In this document: piece by piece, positions 15,957 to 25,162 of the stretch
Position numbering within the stretch: the first letter of the stretch is position 1
Layout of the letters: the number at the start of each line of letters is the position of its first letter
Assembly: GCF_902168435.1 (NCBI RefSeq)
Contig: NZ_LR656169.1
Location: 1 to 64,000 of the forward strand
DNA length: 64,000 nt
Origin: Bacillus marasmi
GTDB lineage: Bacteria; Bacillota; Bacilli; Bacillales; Cytobacillaceae
Reading direction: 5' to 3'
The notes under the pieces: generated by a model
Told to the model about the DNA's origin: nothing
Seen by the model: only the letters and a program-made list of their open reading frames with translations
The model's database searches: none
Position numbers and translations under genes: made by a program

Positions 15957-17375
15957 CTACTCATTTTCAGATGGTTTGGATTCACCTATATCAATTGATT
16001 TTTGCTGCGCTTTAAATTTCTTTTCCTTTAATTCGTCCCGCTTTTCACGTTTATCCTTTAAAGAAGAATGGGTTGGGTCTTGCTGATACTTTTGCCTTCT
16101 ATCCAGGCGCTGAAGGTCTTCCGGAACGAGATTAAATTTTTTATCATTCATGACAGCTGAGATGCCCACATTGGATCGATACTTCTCATAATCCGGATAT
16201 ACACCTTTAAAATAATCTTCCGCTGTACCTGGTTTATAATTCTGAGGTTCTGGGTAGGTTGTTATTACACCTTCAAAATTCCTCAACACCACTTTTTCCG
16301 CACTTTGTGAAATCAAATAATTCGGCTGTAACGAGATTTTCCCTCCTCCACCAGGAGCGTCGCAAACGAAGGTCGGGACGGCATATCCCGAAGTGTGTCC
16401 TCTTAAGCCTTCAATAATTTCAAGTCCCTTTGAAATCGGAGCACGAAAATGACCGATACCTTCAGAGAGGTCGCATTGATAAATATAATATGGTCTGACT
16501 CGGATTTTAACGAGGTCATGCATGAGCTTCTTCATGATTGGCACACTGTCGTTAATTCCTGCTAATATAACAGATTGATTTCCAATTGGAACACCGGCAT
16601 TTGCCAGCATTTCACAAGCACGTTTTGACTCTTCGGTGATTTCGATTGAGGTATTAAAATGGGTATTTAACCAGATCGGATGATATTTCTTTAAAATATT
16701 ACACAAGTTCTCGGTAATCCGCTGCGGGAATACGACAGGTGCTCTTGTGCCAATTCGGATTATTTCAACATGATCAATTTCACGAAGTTTCTTTAGGATA
16801 TACTCTAGAATATTGTCATTGATTAATAGACCATCTCCTCCTGAGAGAAGTACATCCCGGATGACTGGAGTTTGGGCAATATAAGCAATGGCCCCATCAA
16901 TTTGCTTTTTCGGAACCCCCATCCCGATTTGACCTGAGAATCTTCGTCTTGTACAGTAACGGCAATACATTGAGCACTGATTTGTGACGAGGAACAATAC
17001 ACGATCTGGATAACGGTGCGTTAAGCCTGGGACAGGAGAGTCCTCATCTTCATGGAGAGGGTCCTCTAGGTCGTATTTCGTTTTGTGAATTTCCTTTGAA
17101 ATAGGAACAGACTGCATGCGGATTGGGCAGCGGTGATCATCCGGGTTCATTAAGGATGCATAATAGGGGGTAATGTTTAAAGGAATTGTTTTGGTTGAAA
17201 TGCGAACTCCTTCTTCCTCATCTTTCGTCAAACTTATTACCTTTTTTAAATCATCGAGAGTTCTTATCGTATTGGTAAGCTGCCATAGCCAATCATTCCA
17301 TTGATCCTCACTTACATCTTTCCATAATTCTATATCCTTCCAGTGCCGAGTTGGTTTATATAAAAAAGATTTCAT
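15957..17375 (-). CDS. kamA: L-lysine 2,3-aminomutase
   Basis: This 472-residue radical-SAM and PLP enzyme converts L-lysine to L-beta-lysine. The [4Fe-4S]-binding CSMYCRYC is at residues 134-141; the PLP lysine should be that in PGGGGKIS. The start at 17375 lies 7 bases after GGAGG; a longer frame back to 17459 would cross a sigma-54 promoter and has no support. The length matches B. subtilis KamA. Together with ablB it could make N-epsilon-acetyl-beta-lysine, a compatible solute, and with the yod genes it could feed a breakdown route. A decayed second copy of its 3' end lies at 5799-5872. Confidence 0.95.
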   Translation of the reverse strand: MKSFLYKPTRHWKDIELWKDVSEDQWNDWLWQLTNTIRTLDDLKKVISLTKDEEEGVRISTKTIPLNITPYYASLMNPDDHRCPIRMQSVPISKEIHKTKYDLEDPLHEDEDSPVPGLTHRYPDRVLFLVTNQCSMYCRYCTRRRFSGQIGMGVPKKQIDGAIAYIAQTPVIRDVLLSGGDGLLINDNILEYILKKLREIDHVEIIRIGTRAPVVFPQRITENLCNILKKYHPIWLNTHFNTSIEITEESKRACEMLANAGVPIGNQSVILAGINDSVPIMKKLMHDLVKIRVRPYYIYQCDLSEGIGHFRAPISKGLEIIEGLRGHTSGYAVPTFVCDAPGGGGKISLQPNYLISQSAEKVVLRNFEGVITTYPEPQNYKPGTAEDYFKGVYPDYEKYRSNVGISAVMNDKKFNLVPEDLQRLDRRQKYQQDPTHSSLKDKREKRDELKEKKFKAQQKSIDIGESKPSENE

Positions 17376-17399
17376 ATTCATTCCTCCCACCCTATTACA

Positions 17400-17416
17400 T
17401 GCAAAAATCATGCCAA
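17400..17416 (-). promoter_or_regulatory. Sigma-54 (-24/-12) promoter of kamA
   Basis: On the minus strand TTGGCATGATTTTTGCA has GG at 17414-17413 and GC at 17402-17401 with exactly 10 bases between, the strict sigma-54 spacing. The predicted start near 17389 leaves a leader of about 14 bases containing GGAGG. The gene just upstream encodes a sigma-54 activator. Confidence 0.85.
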
Positions 17417-17480
17417 AGGTGAAAGCTGTACGCGAACCTAAGTGGGTGTGCAGAAACAAGCTAATTCTGGTTGTATAACA

Positions 17481-17506
17481 AAAAAACGTGCCGATTATTC
17501 GGCACG
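17481..17506 (-). terminator. Terminator overlapping the activator stop codon
   Basis: CGTGCCGA and TCGGCACG form a perfect 8-bp stem, followed by seven T on the minus strand. The activator's TAA stop lies in the four-base loop. It insulates the sigma-54 promoter of kamA from upstream transcription. Confidence 0.9.
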
Positions 17507-18877
17507 GTATTTTTTGAGTTTATATTGTAGCGTTTGTCTAGGAATTTCAAGTAAGCTAGCAGCCTGTTTTATATTCCCTTTCGCTAATGTAAGTGCCTGT
17601 GTAATGAGATCCTTCTCCAGTACCTCGACATTTTCCTTTAATGCCAAACTTGCTAGAGAATTCTCCCTCAACTGTTGTTTTTTTTGCAAAAAAATCGGCA
17701 AATCCGCTTCATTTAACATGGAACATTCAGAAACATTCATCATATATTCAATACAATGCTTTAATTCTCGAACATTACCTGGCCAATGATAAGCTAGAAA
17801 TAGCTTTTCGGTATTTGTATCTAATCCAACAATTTGCTTGTGAAATAAATGATTATAATACGAAATAAAATGTTGCGAAAGAAAAAGAATATCCTCCTTT
17901 CGTTCACGAAGGGGTGACAGCTCAAACGAGAGGACATTGAGGCGGTAAAATAAATCATGGCGAAGCTTTTGTTCCTCCACTGCAGTTAACGGATTCACAT
18001 TCATCGCAGCAATGACGCGGACATTTACGACAACATCTTTCACTCCGCCAATCCTCCGAACAATTCCATCCTCTAATACTCTTAAGAGTTTTGCTTGAAG
18101 TTCAATTGGCATCGCATGGAGTTCATCTAAAAATAGTGTACCACCATTTGCCAATTCAAATAATCCTGGACGATCCAGAGCCCCGGTATAGCTCCCTTTT
18201 GCAGTCCCGAACAGTATGCTTTCGAGCAAATTTGCCGGGATTGCTGCACAATTTTGTGCTATAAACGGGGCATCCCGTCGTGCCGATGCATGGTGTATTC
18301 CTTGAACAAAAAGTTCTTTTCCGGTTCCGCTTTCGCCGTAAACAATTATCGGTGAGGTGGAACGAGCCAATTTTTCAGCAACAGCTTTCATCCTTTGAAA
18401 TGTTGGATTAACTGACAAAAGATCATCCAATGTATAACGGACTTTCTTTTTATTCTGCGCACCAGCTTTTTTTCCTGTTTTTATATCTAGCAATCTTTCA
18501 TAAAGTTGCCTAATACGAGAATAATCCTTACCAATTTCAACAGCACCAACAATTCTTTCCTGATCAAAAATCGGCAATGTCGTGTTCAATGTCTCGATGA
18601 TTTTCCCATGCAAATTCATATAGGACTGGGGCTGATTGATAATAGGTTGTTGTGTTGATAAAACCTTAAGAAGGGTACTGGTTCTTTCCGTTAGGGAGGG
18701 AAATACCGTGAGAATCGATTTACCGAGAACTTCATTCATTTCTAGGCCATCATGCCTTGCTGCTACTTCATTGTAAAATACCGTAATTCCCTCAATATTT
18801 ACTACATGGATTGCTTCGTCAATACTTTTTAATATGGAAGCAAGTACTTCCTTCGTTAATTGATTATATAAAAGCAT
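17495..18877 (-). CDS. Sigma-54-dependent activator (PAS, AAA+, Fis HTH)
   Basis: This 460-residue regulator has a PAS-like sensor (about 10-125), an AAA+ domain with Walker A GESGTGKE at 181-188 and the sigma-54-contacting loop GSYTGA at 228-233 (GAFTGA class), and a C-terminal Fis-type helix-turn-helix (IKQAASLLEIPRQTLQYKLK). It resembles RocR-type activators of amino-acid catabolism. It lies between ablB and kamA, and a -24/-12 promoter begins 78 bp after its stop, so kamA is the likely target. The inducer, perhaps lysine or a catabolite, is inferred. Confidence 0.9.
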   Translation of the reverse strand: MLLYNQLTKEVLASILKSIDEAIHVVNIEGITVFYNEVAARHDGLEMNEVLGKSILTVFPSLTERTSTLLKVLSTQQPIINQPQSYMNLHGKIIETLNTTLPIFDQERIVGAVEIGKDYSRIRQLYERLLDIKTGKKAGAQNKKKVRYTLDDLLSVNPTFQRMKAVAEKLARSTSPIIVYGESGTGKELFVQGIHHASARRDAPFIAQNCAAIPANLLESILFGTAKGSYTGALDRPGLFELANGGTLFLDELHAMPIELQAKLLRVLEDGIVRRIGGVKDVVVNVRVIAAMNVNPLTAVEEQKLRHDLFYRLNVLSFELSPLRERKEDILFLSQHFISYYNHLFHKQIVGLDTNTEKLFLAYHWPGNVRELKHCIEYMMNVSECSMLNEADLPIFLQKKQQLRENSLASLALKENVEVLEKDLITQALTLAKGNIKQAASLLEIPRQTLQYKLKKYRAE

Positions 18878-19042
18878 CCAAATTCACCATCCCATAACCA
18901 ATATATGAAATGGTGCTCAAATTCTGTCATGAACATGCAAAAAAATTGGCATAAAGAGATTTTCTTAATTGTGGATGCATTGTTTTCAACATGGTTATAG
19001 ATCTTGCCCATAAAACCACGTGATCTGGCCCCTTGGAGTAAG

Positions 19043-19894
19043 TCAGTTGGAAAGATCCTTCACCCAGAGATTCATGTTTTCAATTTGGTCGTATATATAA
19101 CAGTTATTTAATAACCTTCCTCGATAGTCATAGCCAAGCTGGTAAAAGGCTGCGTTCATTCCGAAAGATTGTGCCCGCGATAATGAGTAGGCACAATAAA
19201 TATTTTTCGACTTTAATTCTTCCTCCAGCTTTTGTAATAAAAGCTTCACATATCCATGCTTACGGTAGTTCATTAAAGTGGCACAGTCCGTTAATTCCGC
19301 ATTTTTATAAACCGCGTTTACTTCTGCCGAAGCAGCACTGATGATTTCACCTTCCTGTTCAAGCAAATAATAAATCGTTCCTTCACTAAAAGTCTTCTCA
19401 ACATAGTTTGGGTCATGTAGTGGAGTAGGATACACTTGAAATACTTCACGATATAGCTTTGCCAAGCCCCTACCATCACCATTAACAGCTTTTCTTAGTG
19501 TCACAGAAGCTGGTGGGATACTTCCTTTGCTATGTCGTTGAAGTAAATAGACATTTTTGATGATTTGATCCTCGAAAATCCACTGATCATTTTCTAACCG
19601 TTCTGATTGAAAATATTTACAAAAAAAATAAGCATCTGAACCGAGGAAATATCCGTCTAGTTTTGCTTCGCAAATATAGCCTCGTTCAATAAAATCAGTA
19701 AAATGCTCCTGTCTCACTTTACAAATTAATTTTTCAGCCGAAATTTTTTCACTAACCCTTTCAGCTGTTTCAATGACTTTTTTGAGATTCCCACGATAGT
19801 CATCAATCCGTACTCGTTTATTGAATGGGTCAACATATACTTCAATCGTATAGGAATCTCCGGAAATAGTTTTTGTTTGCGCCTGTTGTATCAC
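19043..19894 (-). CDS. ablB: Beta-lysine N6-acetyltransferase
   Basis: This 283-residue protein has a GNAT domain in its C-terminal half (SVTLRKAVNGDGRGLAKLYR, MNYRKHGYVKLLLQKLEEEL). It matches YodP/AblB, which acetylates beta-lysine, the product of KamA, to N-epsilon-acetyl-beta-lysine. It starts with GTG after GAGGGG. It lies after yodQ by 54 bp. A 165-bp gap separates it from the activator, so the activator may have its own promoter. Confidence 0.85.
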   Translation of the reverse strand: MIQQAQTKTISGDSYTIEVYVDPFNKRVRIDDYRGNLKKVIETAERVSEKISAEKLICKVRQEHFTDFIERGYICEAKLDGYFLGSDAYFFCKYFQSERLENDQWIFEDQIIKNVYLLQRHSKGSIPPASVTLRKAVNGDGRGLAKLYREVFQVYPTPLHDPNYVEKTFSEGTIYYLLEQEGEIISAASAEVNAVYKNAELTDCATLMNYRKHGYVKLLLQKLEEELKSKNIYCAYSLSRAQSFGMNAAFYQLGYDYRGRLLNNCYIYDQIENMNLWVKDLSN

Positions 19895-19948
19895 GATGTT
19901 CCCCTCAATTCATTTCTTAAATTCATTCTTATTTTATCTCGGAAATTT

Positions 19949-21217
19949 TCAATTCGCTACTTCACACCATCGAAGAATGGAAATGGCGATAATTTCCGCA
20001 GCAAGATGCACATCCTTTAAGTGGATATATTCATTGGCATCATGTGCTACTTCGGTTACCCCGGGTCCAAATACAAGTACTGGTATGTGTCCTACCTGGG
20101 ATAAGATCCCGCCATCCGTTCCCCACGGCGAGGCTTCAATCTTTGCCTCTTTTTTCACAACAGAACGATAAGCGCTTGCTACCGCTTCGACGAATGGGTG
20201 TTCAATATCCAGATCACCTGGTAACCACCTTCCACCAAACCATTCAATTGTTGGGGGATGTTCCTTAAACCATGGATCAACAGCTTTTAGCTCCTCTAGT
20301 ATACTCTCCATTTCCTTTTCAGCAGCCTCCATCGTTTCATTTGGAGCGACGCCCATTCTCCCTTCAATAATGGCAAGGTCGGGGACCGATGAAGGCCAAG
20401 TACCACTATTGATTTTTCCAATATTTATCGGTATCGGTATCTTTATTTTTTCATATAAAGGATCATTCATTCGTTCATTTCTTATTTTTTCCAGCTGATG
20501 GATCTTTTGGATAATTTGATACGCCTTATCGATAGCGCTTGTTCCCTCATATCTTGTACCACCATGTGCCGATTTTCCATGAACATTAATACGGAACCAC
20601 ATAGAACCTTGCTGCTTCGGGAAAAACTTCAGATTCGTTGGCTCAGGAATCAACGCAGCATCAGCTGTATATCCTCTTAAAAGACAAGCAAGCGTTCCGG
20701 CACCACCGCTTTCCTCTTCAATCACACTTTCGAAAATGACATTGCCTTTTAATTTGATTTGAGTAGCTTGAATCGCTTCGATTGCAAGTAAAAGAGCAGC
20801 GGTTCCTCCCTTCATATCTGTCGAACCCCTGCCAAAAAGCTTTCCATTTTTTATTAATCCACTAAATGGATCCTCCTCCCATTTTTCAAGGTCGCCTTCG
20901 GGTACTACATCAATATGGCTATTGAGGATGATTGATTTTCCTCCTCCTGTTCCTTGTAAAATTCCAACAACATTTGGGTTACCTACAAAACTAGTACGAT
21001 CAGAGCAAAATTTCGGATGCTGCCGTAACTCCTCATCGCCAATTTCCCATATATCAAGGTTTAACCCTAGTTCACGGCATTTTTCAATGACAACCGCTTG
21101 TGCACTACTTTCCCTACCACGTACACTACCTTCCTGTACTAATTTTCTTAGCAAAGACGTCCCTTTTGTTTTATTACTTTGCAGCCATTCTCTCGCTTTT
21201 TTTACAAATTGTTCCAT
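19949..21217 (-). CDS. yodQ: M20 family deacylase/peptidase (YodQ)
   Basis: This 422-residue zinc hydrolase is of the ArgE/DapE class. Visible motifs are HIDVVPEGD with the first metal His, STDMKGGTAA with the bridging Asp, and EEESGGAG with the catalytic Glu pair. In the yod cluster it may remove the acetyl group from an acetyl-beta-lysine derivative, but no activity has been shown that I know of. It starts 15 bp after yodR, with AGGAG upstream. Confidence 0.85.
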   Translation of the reverse strand: MEQFVKKAREWLQSNKTKGTSLLRKLVQEGSVRGRESSAQAVVIEKCRELGLNLDIWEIGDEELRQHPKFCSDRTSFVGNPNVVGILQGTGGGKSIILNSHIDVVPEGDLEKWEEDPFSGLIKNGKLFGRGSTDMKGGTAALLLAIEAIQATQIKLKGNVIFESVIEEESGGAGTLACLLRGYTADAALIPEPTNLKFFPKQQGSMWFRINVHGKSAHGGTRYEGTSAIDKAYQIIQKIHQLEKIRNERMNDPLYEKIKIPIPINIGKINSGTWPSSVPDLAIIEGRMGVAPNETMEAAEKEMESILEELKAVDPWFKEHPPTIEWFGGRWLPGDLDIEHPFVEAVASAYRSVVKKEAKIEASPWGTDGGILSQVGHIPVLVFGPGVTEVAHDANEYIHLKDVHLAAEIIAISILRWCEVAN

Positions 21218-21232
21218 CCTATCACTCCTATC

Positions 21233-21895
21233 CTAAAACGTATGGATGTCAATGTTGTCTGCTAACGAAAAATTACATCCAGTTTTCTCCTGTACATCCT
21301 TGATAGTATAGGGTGCGAATATTTCACTTAACTGTAACCTTTGATTTCGCACATGAAATACAGCTATATCCGTGATAATCATATCTACGCAATTAGTGGC
21401 AGTTAACGGAAGCTGACATTGTTCAACAATCTTTGGATTTCCCGCCTTATCTGTATGATTCATAAGCACTATCACTTTTTTTGCCTTTTGCGCAAGTTCC
21501 ATTGCACCGCCCATTCCCGGCACTTTTTTACCGGGAACAATCCAATTGGCTAAATCCCCTTTACTACTTACCTGTAATGCCCCTAAGATTGTCATATCAA
21601 TTTTCCCAGTCCTAATCATCGCAAAAGCTGTAGCACTATCACAGTAAGAAGTCCCTTTTACGATTGTCACTGGGAACCCGCCTGCGTTACAGAGATTTTC
21701 ATCCTCCTCCCCTAGCCTTGGGCTCGGTCCCATGCCAAGTATTCCATTTTCCGCTTGAAACATGACATTACTCGCCTCTAAAAAATTTGGAACTAAAGAT
21801 GGTATTCCGATCCCGAGATTCACAACCATTCCTGAGGTTATTTCCTTTGCTGCCCGTTTCGCCATTATTTCTCTACTGTTTTCTCCCACGCCCAC
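21233..21895 (-). CDS. yodR: CoA-transferase subunit B (YodR)
   Basis: This 220-residue protein has the beta-subunit signature AKRAAKEI, NLGIGIPSL and the catalytic-glutamate motif AENGILGMG. It pairs with the alpha subunit encoded just before it. The GTG at 21895 is chosen because AAAGGGGTG precedes it by about 8 bases; an ATG at 21865, in a TAATG overlap with yodS, is the alternative and would give 210 residues. Its acyl-CoA substrate in lysine/beta-lysine degradation is unknown. Confidence 0.85.
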   Translation of the reverse strand: MGVGENSREIMAKRAAKEITSGMVVNLGIGIPSLVPNFLEASNVMFQAENGILGMGPSPRLGEEDENLCNAGGFPVTIVKGTSYCDSATAFAMIRTGKIDMTILGALQVSSKGDLANWIVPGKKVPGMGGAMELAQKAKKVIVLMNHTDKAGNPKIVEQCQLPLTATNCVDMIITDIAVFHVRNQRLQLSEIFAPYTIKDVQEKTGCNFSLADNIDIHTF

Positions 21896-22572
21896 TTCCA
21901 ATCCACCCCTTTCGTGTGAACCATTTTCGAAACAAAGATTCCAGGGGTCACTATTTCTTCAGGATTGAGGCTTCCAAGTGGTACAAATTCTTCAACTTCA
22001 GCAATTGTAATCTTTCCAGCCATTGCAACAAGTGGATTCGTATTTCGAGCACTTTTGTCGTAAACAAGGTTTCCAAATGGGTCAGCTTTTTTTGCATAGA
22101 TAATGGAAACATCTGCAGTTAACGCTGGTTCAACAATATATGTTTGACCATTTACACGGAGTTGCGATTTATTTGCAGTAACAATGTCATTCTCCAAACC
22201 AATATCACTTAATATTCCACCTAACCCTACACCACCTGCTCGAATCCGTTCTGCTAATATTCCTTGAGGTGAAAATTCCACTTCAAGTTCACCAGTAGTC
22301 ATTAATTGACCGGCAATCGGATTAGAACCAATATGTGAGGCAATCACCTTTTTGGCGCGCCCCTTGCTGACCAGTTTTCCGATTCCGATATCAGGAAACC
22401 CAGTATCATTTCCCACTAATGTTAAATTTTTTATTCCTTTTTGAAGGATTCCATCAATGAGTGTTGGCGGTGAGCCAACCCCTCCAAAGCCTCCAAACAT
22501 TAGAGTCATTTCATCGTAAAAATATTCCATGGCTGCCTCTAACGGAATGATTTTTCCGTATATATTGTCCAT
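21865..22572 (-). CDS. yodS: CoA-transferase subunit A (YodS)
   Basis: This 235-residue alpha subunit carries MLFGGFGGVGSPPTLIDGIL, the glycine-rich CoA-binding motif of 3-oxoacid CoA-transferases. AAGGAG precedes the ATG, which abuts the yodT stop. It overlaps yodR, consistent with coupled synthesis of a heteromeric enzyme. It probably activates a keto or amino acid made by the aminotransferase YodT. Confidence 0.85.
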   Translation of the reverse strand: MDNIYGKIIPLEAAMEYFYDEMTLMFGGFGGVGSPPTLIDGILQKGIKNLTLVGNDTGFPDIGIGKLVSKGRAKKVIASHIGSNPIAGQLMTTGELEVEFSPQGILAERIRAGGVGLGGILSDIGLENDIVTANKSQLRVNGQTYIVEPALTADVSIIYAKKADPFGNLVYDKSARNTNPLVAMAGKITIAEVEEFVPLGSLNPEEIVTPGIFVSKMVHTKGVDWKWAWEKTVEK

Positions 22573-23934
22573 CTAGCCTTCTCCTTCACAATTGTAAGTA
22601 GATTGGAGTAACTGATTAAACTGAGTAAAGGTCGTAGTTAATAATCGAACCAGCTCTTCAATTTCTCTTTTCGTGATTGTTAATGGCGGGGCTATGATTA
22701 TTGCATCACCATTTATTCCGTCCAATCCTGCATTTGCAGGATAAATAAGCAAGCCGTTTTTCTGTGCCAACTCAATTATCGTTTTTGTGACCTGTAGCTT
22801 TCTTGCAAAGGGCTGTTTAGAGACTTTATTTTCAACCAATTCGATTCCTAACAATAACCCTTTTCCCCTCACATCTCCTATGAAGGAAAATTGATTACTG
22901 AGCTTATTCAGCTTATTTCGCAAAAAGGTCCCCTTTGAATCAACATTTGAAATGATTTGTTCTTTTTCCAAATACTCTAAGACTGCTAAAGAAACCGCAC
23001 AAGCTTGTGGATTTGCACTTAACGTATGCCCACTCATGATAAGCTTTGAACCAGTTAAGATGGGGGCCATCACTTCATCGCTAACTAAGGTAGCTGCGAT
23101 GGTCGCATAGCCTGCCCCCATCCCTTTCCCTAATGCCACGATATCTGGTTTAACCTCCCAATGCTCGCAAGCAAGAACCTTACCTGTTCGACCAAAACCA
23201 GTCATGACCTCGTCAGCTATAAAAAGTATCTCGTTTTTTTCACATATATCTTTTATATCTCGATAGTAGTCCTTTGGAGGAGTAATTGCGCCACCTGCCG
23301 CACCAATCACCGGCTCTGCGATAAATGCAGCAATATGGTCTTTGCCAATTCGTTGAATGACTGTTTCAAGTTCTTTGGCACATCGATTTTGGCATTCTGG
23401 AGCTTGAAGTTGATACGGGCAACGGTAACAATATGGCGGATGAATGGAGGGACAATCTTCAAGGTGTGGAATAAATCTAGCTCTTCTTCCTGGATGACCT
23501 GACATTGACAATGCGCCCATAGTTATCCCGTGATAGCTGACCCAGCGTGAGAGGATTTTCGTTTTCGTTCCCTTTCCCTGCTCCTGCCAATATTGAATCG
23601 CAATTTTCATTGCAGTCTCGGTCGCCTCAGAACCGCTATTTACAAAAAAGGACCAATTTAGGTCATGACCTGCTAAAGTAGCAATTTTTTGCGCCAGTGC
23701 CTCCCCGGGCTGACTGGTGAATTGAGAACGATAGACAAAAGAAACTTTATTTGCCTGGTTTTGCATCGCTTGTATGATTTCAGACACACCGTGACCAATA
23801 TTCGCAGTTACTGCGCCAGATGAACCATCCAAATATCTTTTTCCAGCTTGATCAAATAAATATATGCCCTTTCCGTAATCAACCATTGGATACTTCGCAT
23901 CCAATATAGGCTTGATTAAGTACGATTGCTCCAT
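22573..23934 (-). CDS. yodT: Class III aminotransferase (YodT)
   Basis: This 453-residue PLP enzyme has GSEATETAMKIA, FIADEVMTGFGRTG and the Schiff-base lysine in ALGKGMGAGY. The start at 23934 (MEQSYLIKPI) follows ACGGAGTGAT at proper spacing; an ATG ten codons upstream lacks a site. It is first in the yodT-S-R-Q-ablB operon. A role in transaminating beta-lysine or its derivative is inferred from the cluster, as in B. subtilis, where the operon is expressed in sporulating mother cells to my recollection. Confidence 0.9.
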   Translation of the reverse strand: MEQSYLIKPILDAKYPMVDYGKGIYLFDQAGKRYLDGSSGAVTANIGHGVSEIIQAMQNQANKVSFVYRSQFTSQPGEALAQKIATLAGHDLNWSFFVNSGSEATETAMKIAIQYWQEQGKGTKTKILSRWVSYHGITMGALSMSGHPGRRARFIPHLEDCPSIHPPYCYRCPYQLQAPECQNRCAKELETVIQRIGKDHIAAFIAEPVIGAAGGAITPPKDYYRDIKDICEKNEILFIADEVMTGFGRTGKVLACEHWEVKPDIVALGKGMGAGYATIAATLVSDEVMAPILTGSKLIMSGHTLSANPQACAVSLAVLEYLEKEQIISNVDSKGTFLRNKLNKLSNQFSFIGDVRGKGLLLGIELVENKVSKQPFARKLQVTKTIIELAQKNGLLIYPANAGLDGINGDAIIIAPPLTITKREIEELVRLLTTTFTQFNQLLQSTYNCEGEG

Positions 23935-23993
23935 ACAATCACTCCGTTTCTCATCGGAAGCCATTAAAGCTATAGAAAAATATTTCTATTAAA

Positions 23994-24022
23994 ATTGTAT
24001 GAACTAAACAATTTTAAAATGA
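23994..24022 (-). promoter_or_regulatory. Candidate sigma-E promoter of yodT operon
   Basis: On the minus strand TCATTTT (24022-24016), a 14-bp spacer and CATACAAT (24001-23994) fit the mother-cell sigma-E consensus (6 of 7 in the -35, full match in the -10), 60 bp before the yodT start. Confidence 0.65.
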
Positions 24023-24050
24023 AAAAAACAGACGCGATAATCGTGTCTGT
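24022..24050 (-). terminator. Terminator after LD-carboxypeptidase-like gene
   Basis: On the minus strand ACAGAC and GTCTGT close a stem with CGATTATCG inside, followed by seven T. It ends just before the -35 of the yodT promoter. Confidence 0.85.
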
Positions 24051-24078
24051 TTTTTGTAAACTGTTCACCAGTAAAAAT

Positions 24079-25062
24079 TTAATATTCCGTTTGCTCAATA
24101 AAAATTTCTGTTTCGATCCCTTTGGCATATATTGTTGCCGTCGCACCAATTGGCAGGGTTGCAAAAGGTTGTACATGACCGATATTAACATTTGCAATAA
24201 CAGGAATATCCTTTAACTCCTGCTTAGTGAGAATAATATGCTTAAGCGCTGCTTCTGTCATATTGGAATCAGCTTGAAACCGCCCAATTAATATTGCCCT
24301 TAGTTCAGCCGCTTGAGGGATTTGCAACAATGCTTGAAGCTCCCGGTCAAACCGATGCGGATGTGTTTCCAAATCATCCTCGATAAAAAGAACAGCATCC
24401 TTTAATGGTGGCATATATTCTGTTCCCTTTAATAAATTAAGCGTGGATAAATTACCGCCGATGATACGCCCTTCAGCTTTGCCCTCTTGAATTACAAAAT
24501 AATGCTTTTGCTCATGATAGGTTCGACTATCTTGTTCTAAATGCCAAGGGTCCTCACTCCAAAAACTTGATGGATTGATTTCAAATGGAGAATCATTTGT
24601 AACAGCATCCAAAAATGATTGTAACGTATAATCTACCCCTTCCTTCACACCAAAACTTGCTAAGTCAGGTCCCACAAACGTTACCAATCCAGTTTTTTGA
24701 TAGAATGCAAAACTTAAAGCTGTGATATCTCCATAGCCGCAAAATATTTTTGGATTATCTTTAATGAGTCCATAATCTATGTATTGCAATAATTGATTTG
24801 CACTATACCCACCAATTGCAGCTAATATCCCTTTTACGTTCGTATCACGGAAGGCATCGTGTAGATCTTCAATTCTTTCTTCAATTGATGAACTGTATAG
24901 TGCATCGTGTGAATAAACATTTTTTCCATAAGTAATGGTAAATCCCAACGCTTTAAGTCGTTCAACAGCAATTTCAATTTGTTTTTCTTTAATCATTAGC
25001 ATGCTTGTTGAAGGTGCTATGACCCTAATTTCATCTCCAGGCTGAAGCTTTTCTGCCCACAT
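24079..25062 (-). CDS. S66 LD-carboxypeptidase family protein, nucleophile replaced
   Basis: A 327-residue cytoplasmic-type protein of the LdcA/MccF family, which trims L,D-peptide bonds in recycled muropeptides. The His motif (IGHVQPFATLPIGA) and Glu motif (LFIEDDLE) of the triad are present. The nucleophile elbow, normally GYSD or GFSD, reads CGYGDIT at residues 108-114, with Gly111 in place of Ser; the codon is GGA. Unless another residue substitutes, it should be inactive as a hydrolase. It lies alone between the yod operon and a FAD protein and has its own terminator. Confidence 0.85.
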   Translation of the reverse strand: MWAEKLQPGDEIRVIAPSTSMLMIKEKQIEIAVERLKALGFTITYGKNVYSHDALYSSSIEERIEDLHDAFRDTNVKGILAAIGGYSANQLLQYIDYGLIKDNPKIFCGYGDITALSFAFYQKTGLVTFVGPDLASFGVKEGVDYTLQSFLDAVTNDSPFEINPSSFWSEDPWHLEQDSRTYHEQKHYFVIQEGKAEGRIIGGNLSTLNLLKGTEYMPPLKDAVLFIEDDLETHPHRFDRELQALLQIPQAAELRAILIGRFQADSNMTEAALKHIILTKQELKDIPVIANVNIGHVQPFATLPIGATATIYAKGIETEIFIEQTEY

Positions 25063-25121
25063 ACAATCCCCTCCGATTCTTGCTAATACTAAATTTTATC
25101 ATAAAAAAAAGTTCTGTTGAA

Positions 25122-25156
25122 ATAAAACAAGCCTAGAGGAAAAGATTCCTCTAGGC
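25122..25156 (-). terminator. Terminator after FAD protein gene
   Basis: GCCTAGAGGA and TCCTCTAGGC form a perfect 10-bp stem, then TTGTTTTATTT on the minus strand. Confidence 0.9.
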
Positions 25157-25162
25157 TCAATA

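Noticed and set aside
18940-18962. Second sigma-54 promoter upstream of the activator gene
   Set aside because: A TTGGCA is present on the plus strand and TTTGCAT on the minus strand, but GG and GC do not occur on one strand at the required 10-base spacing.
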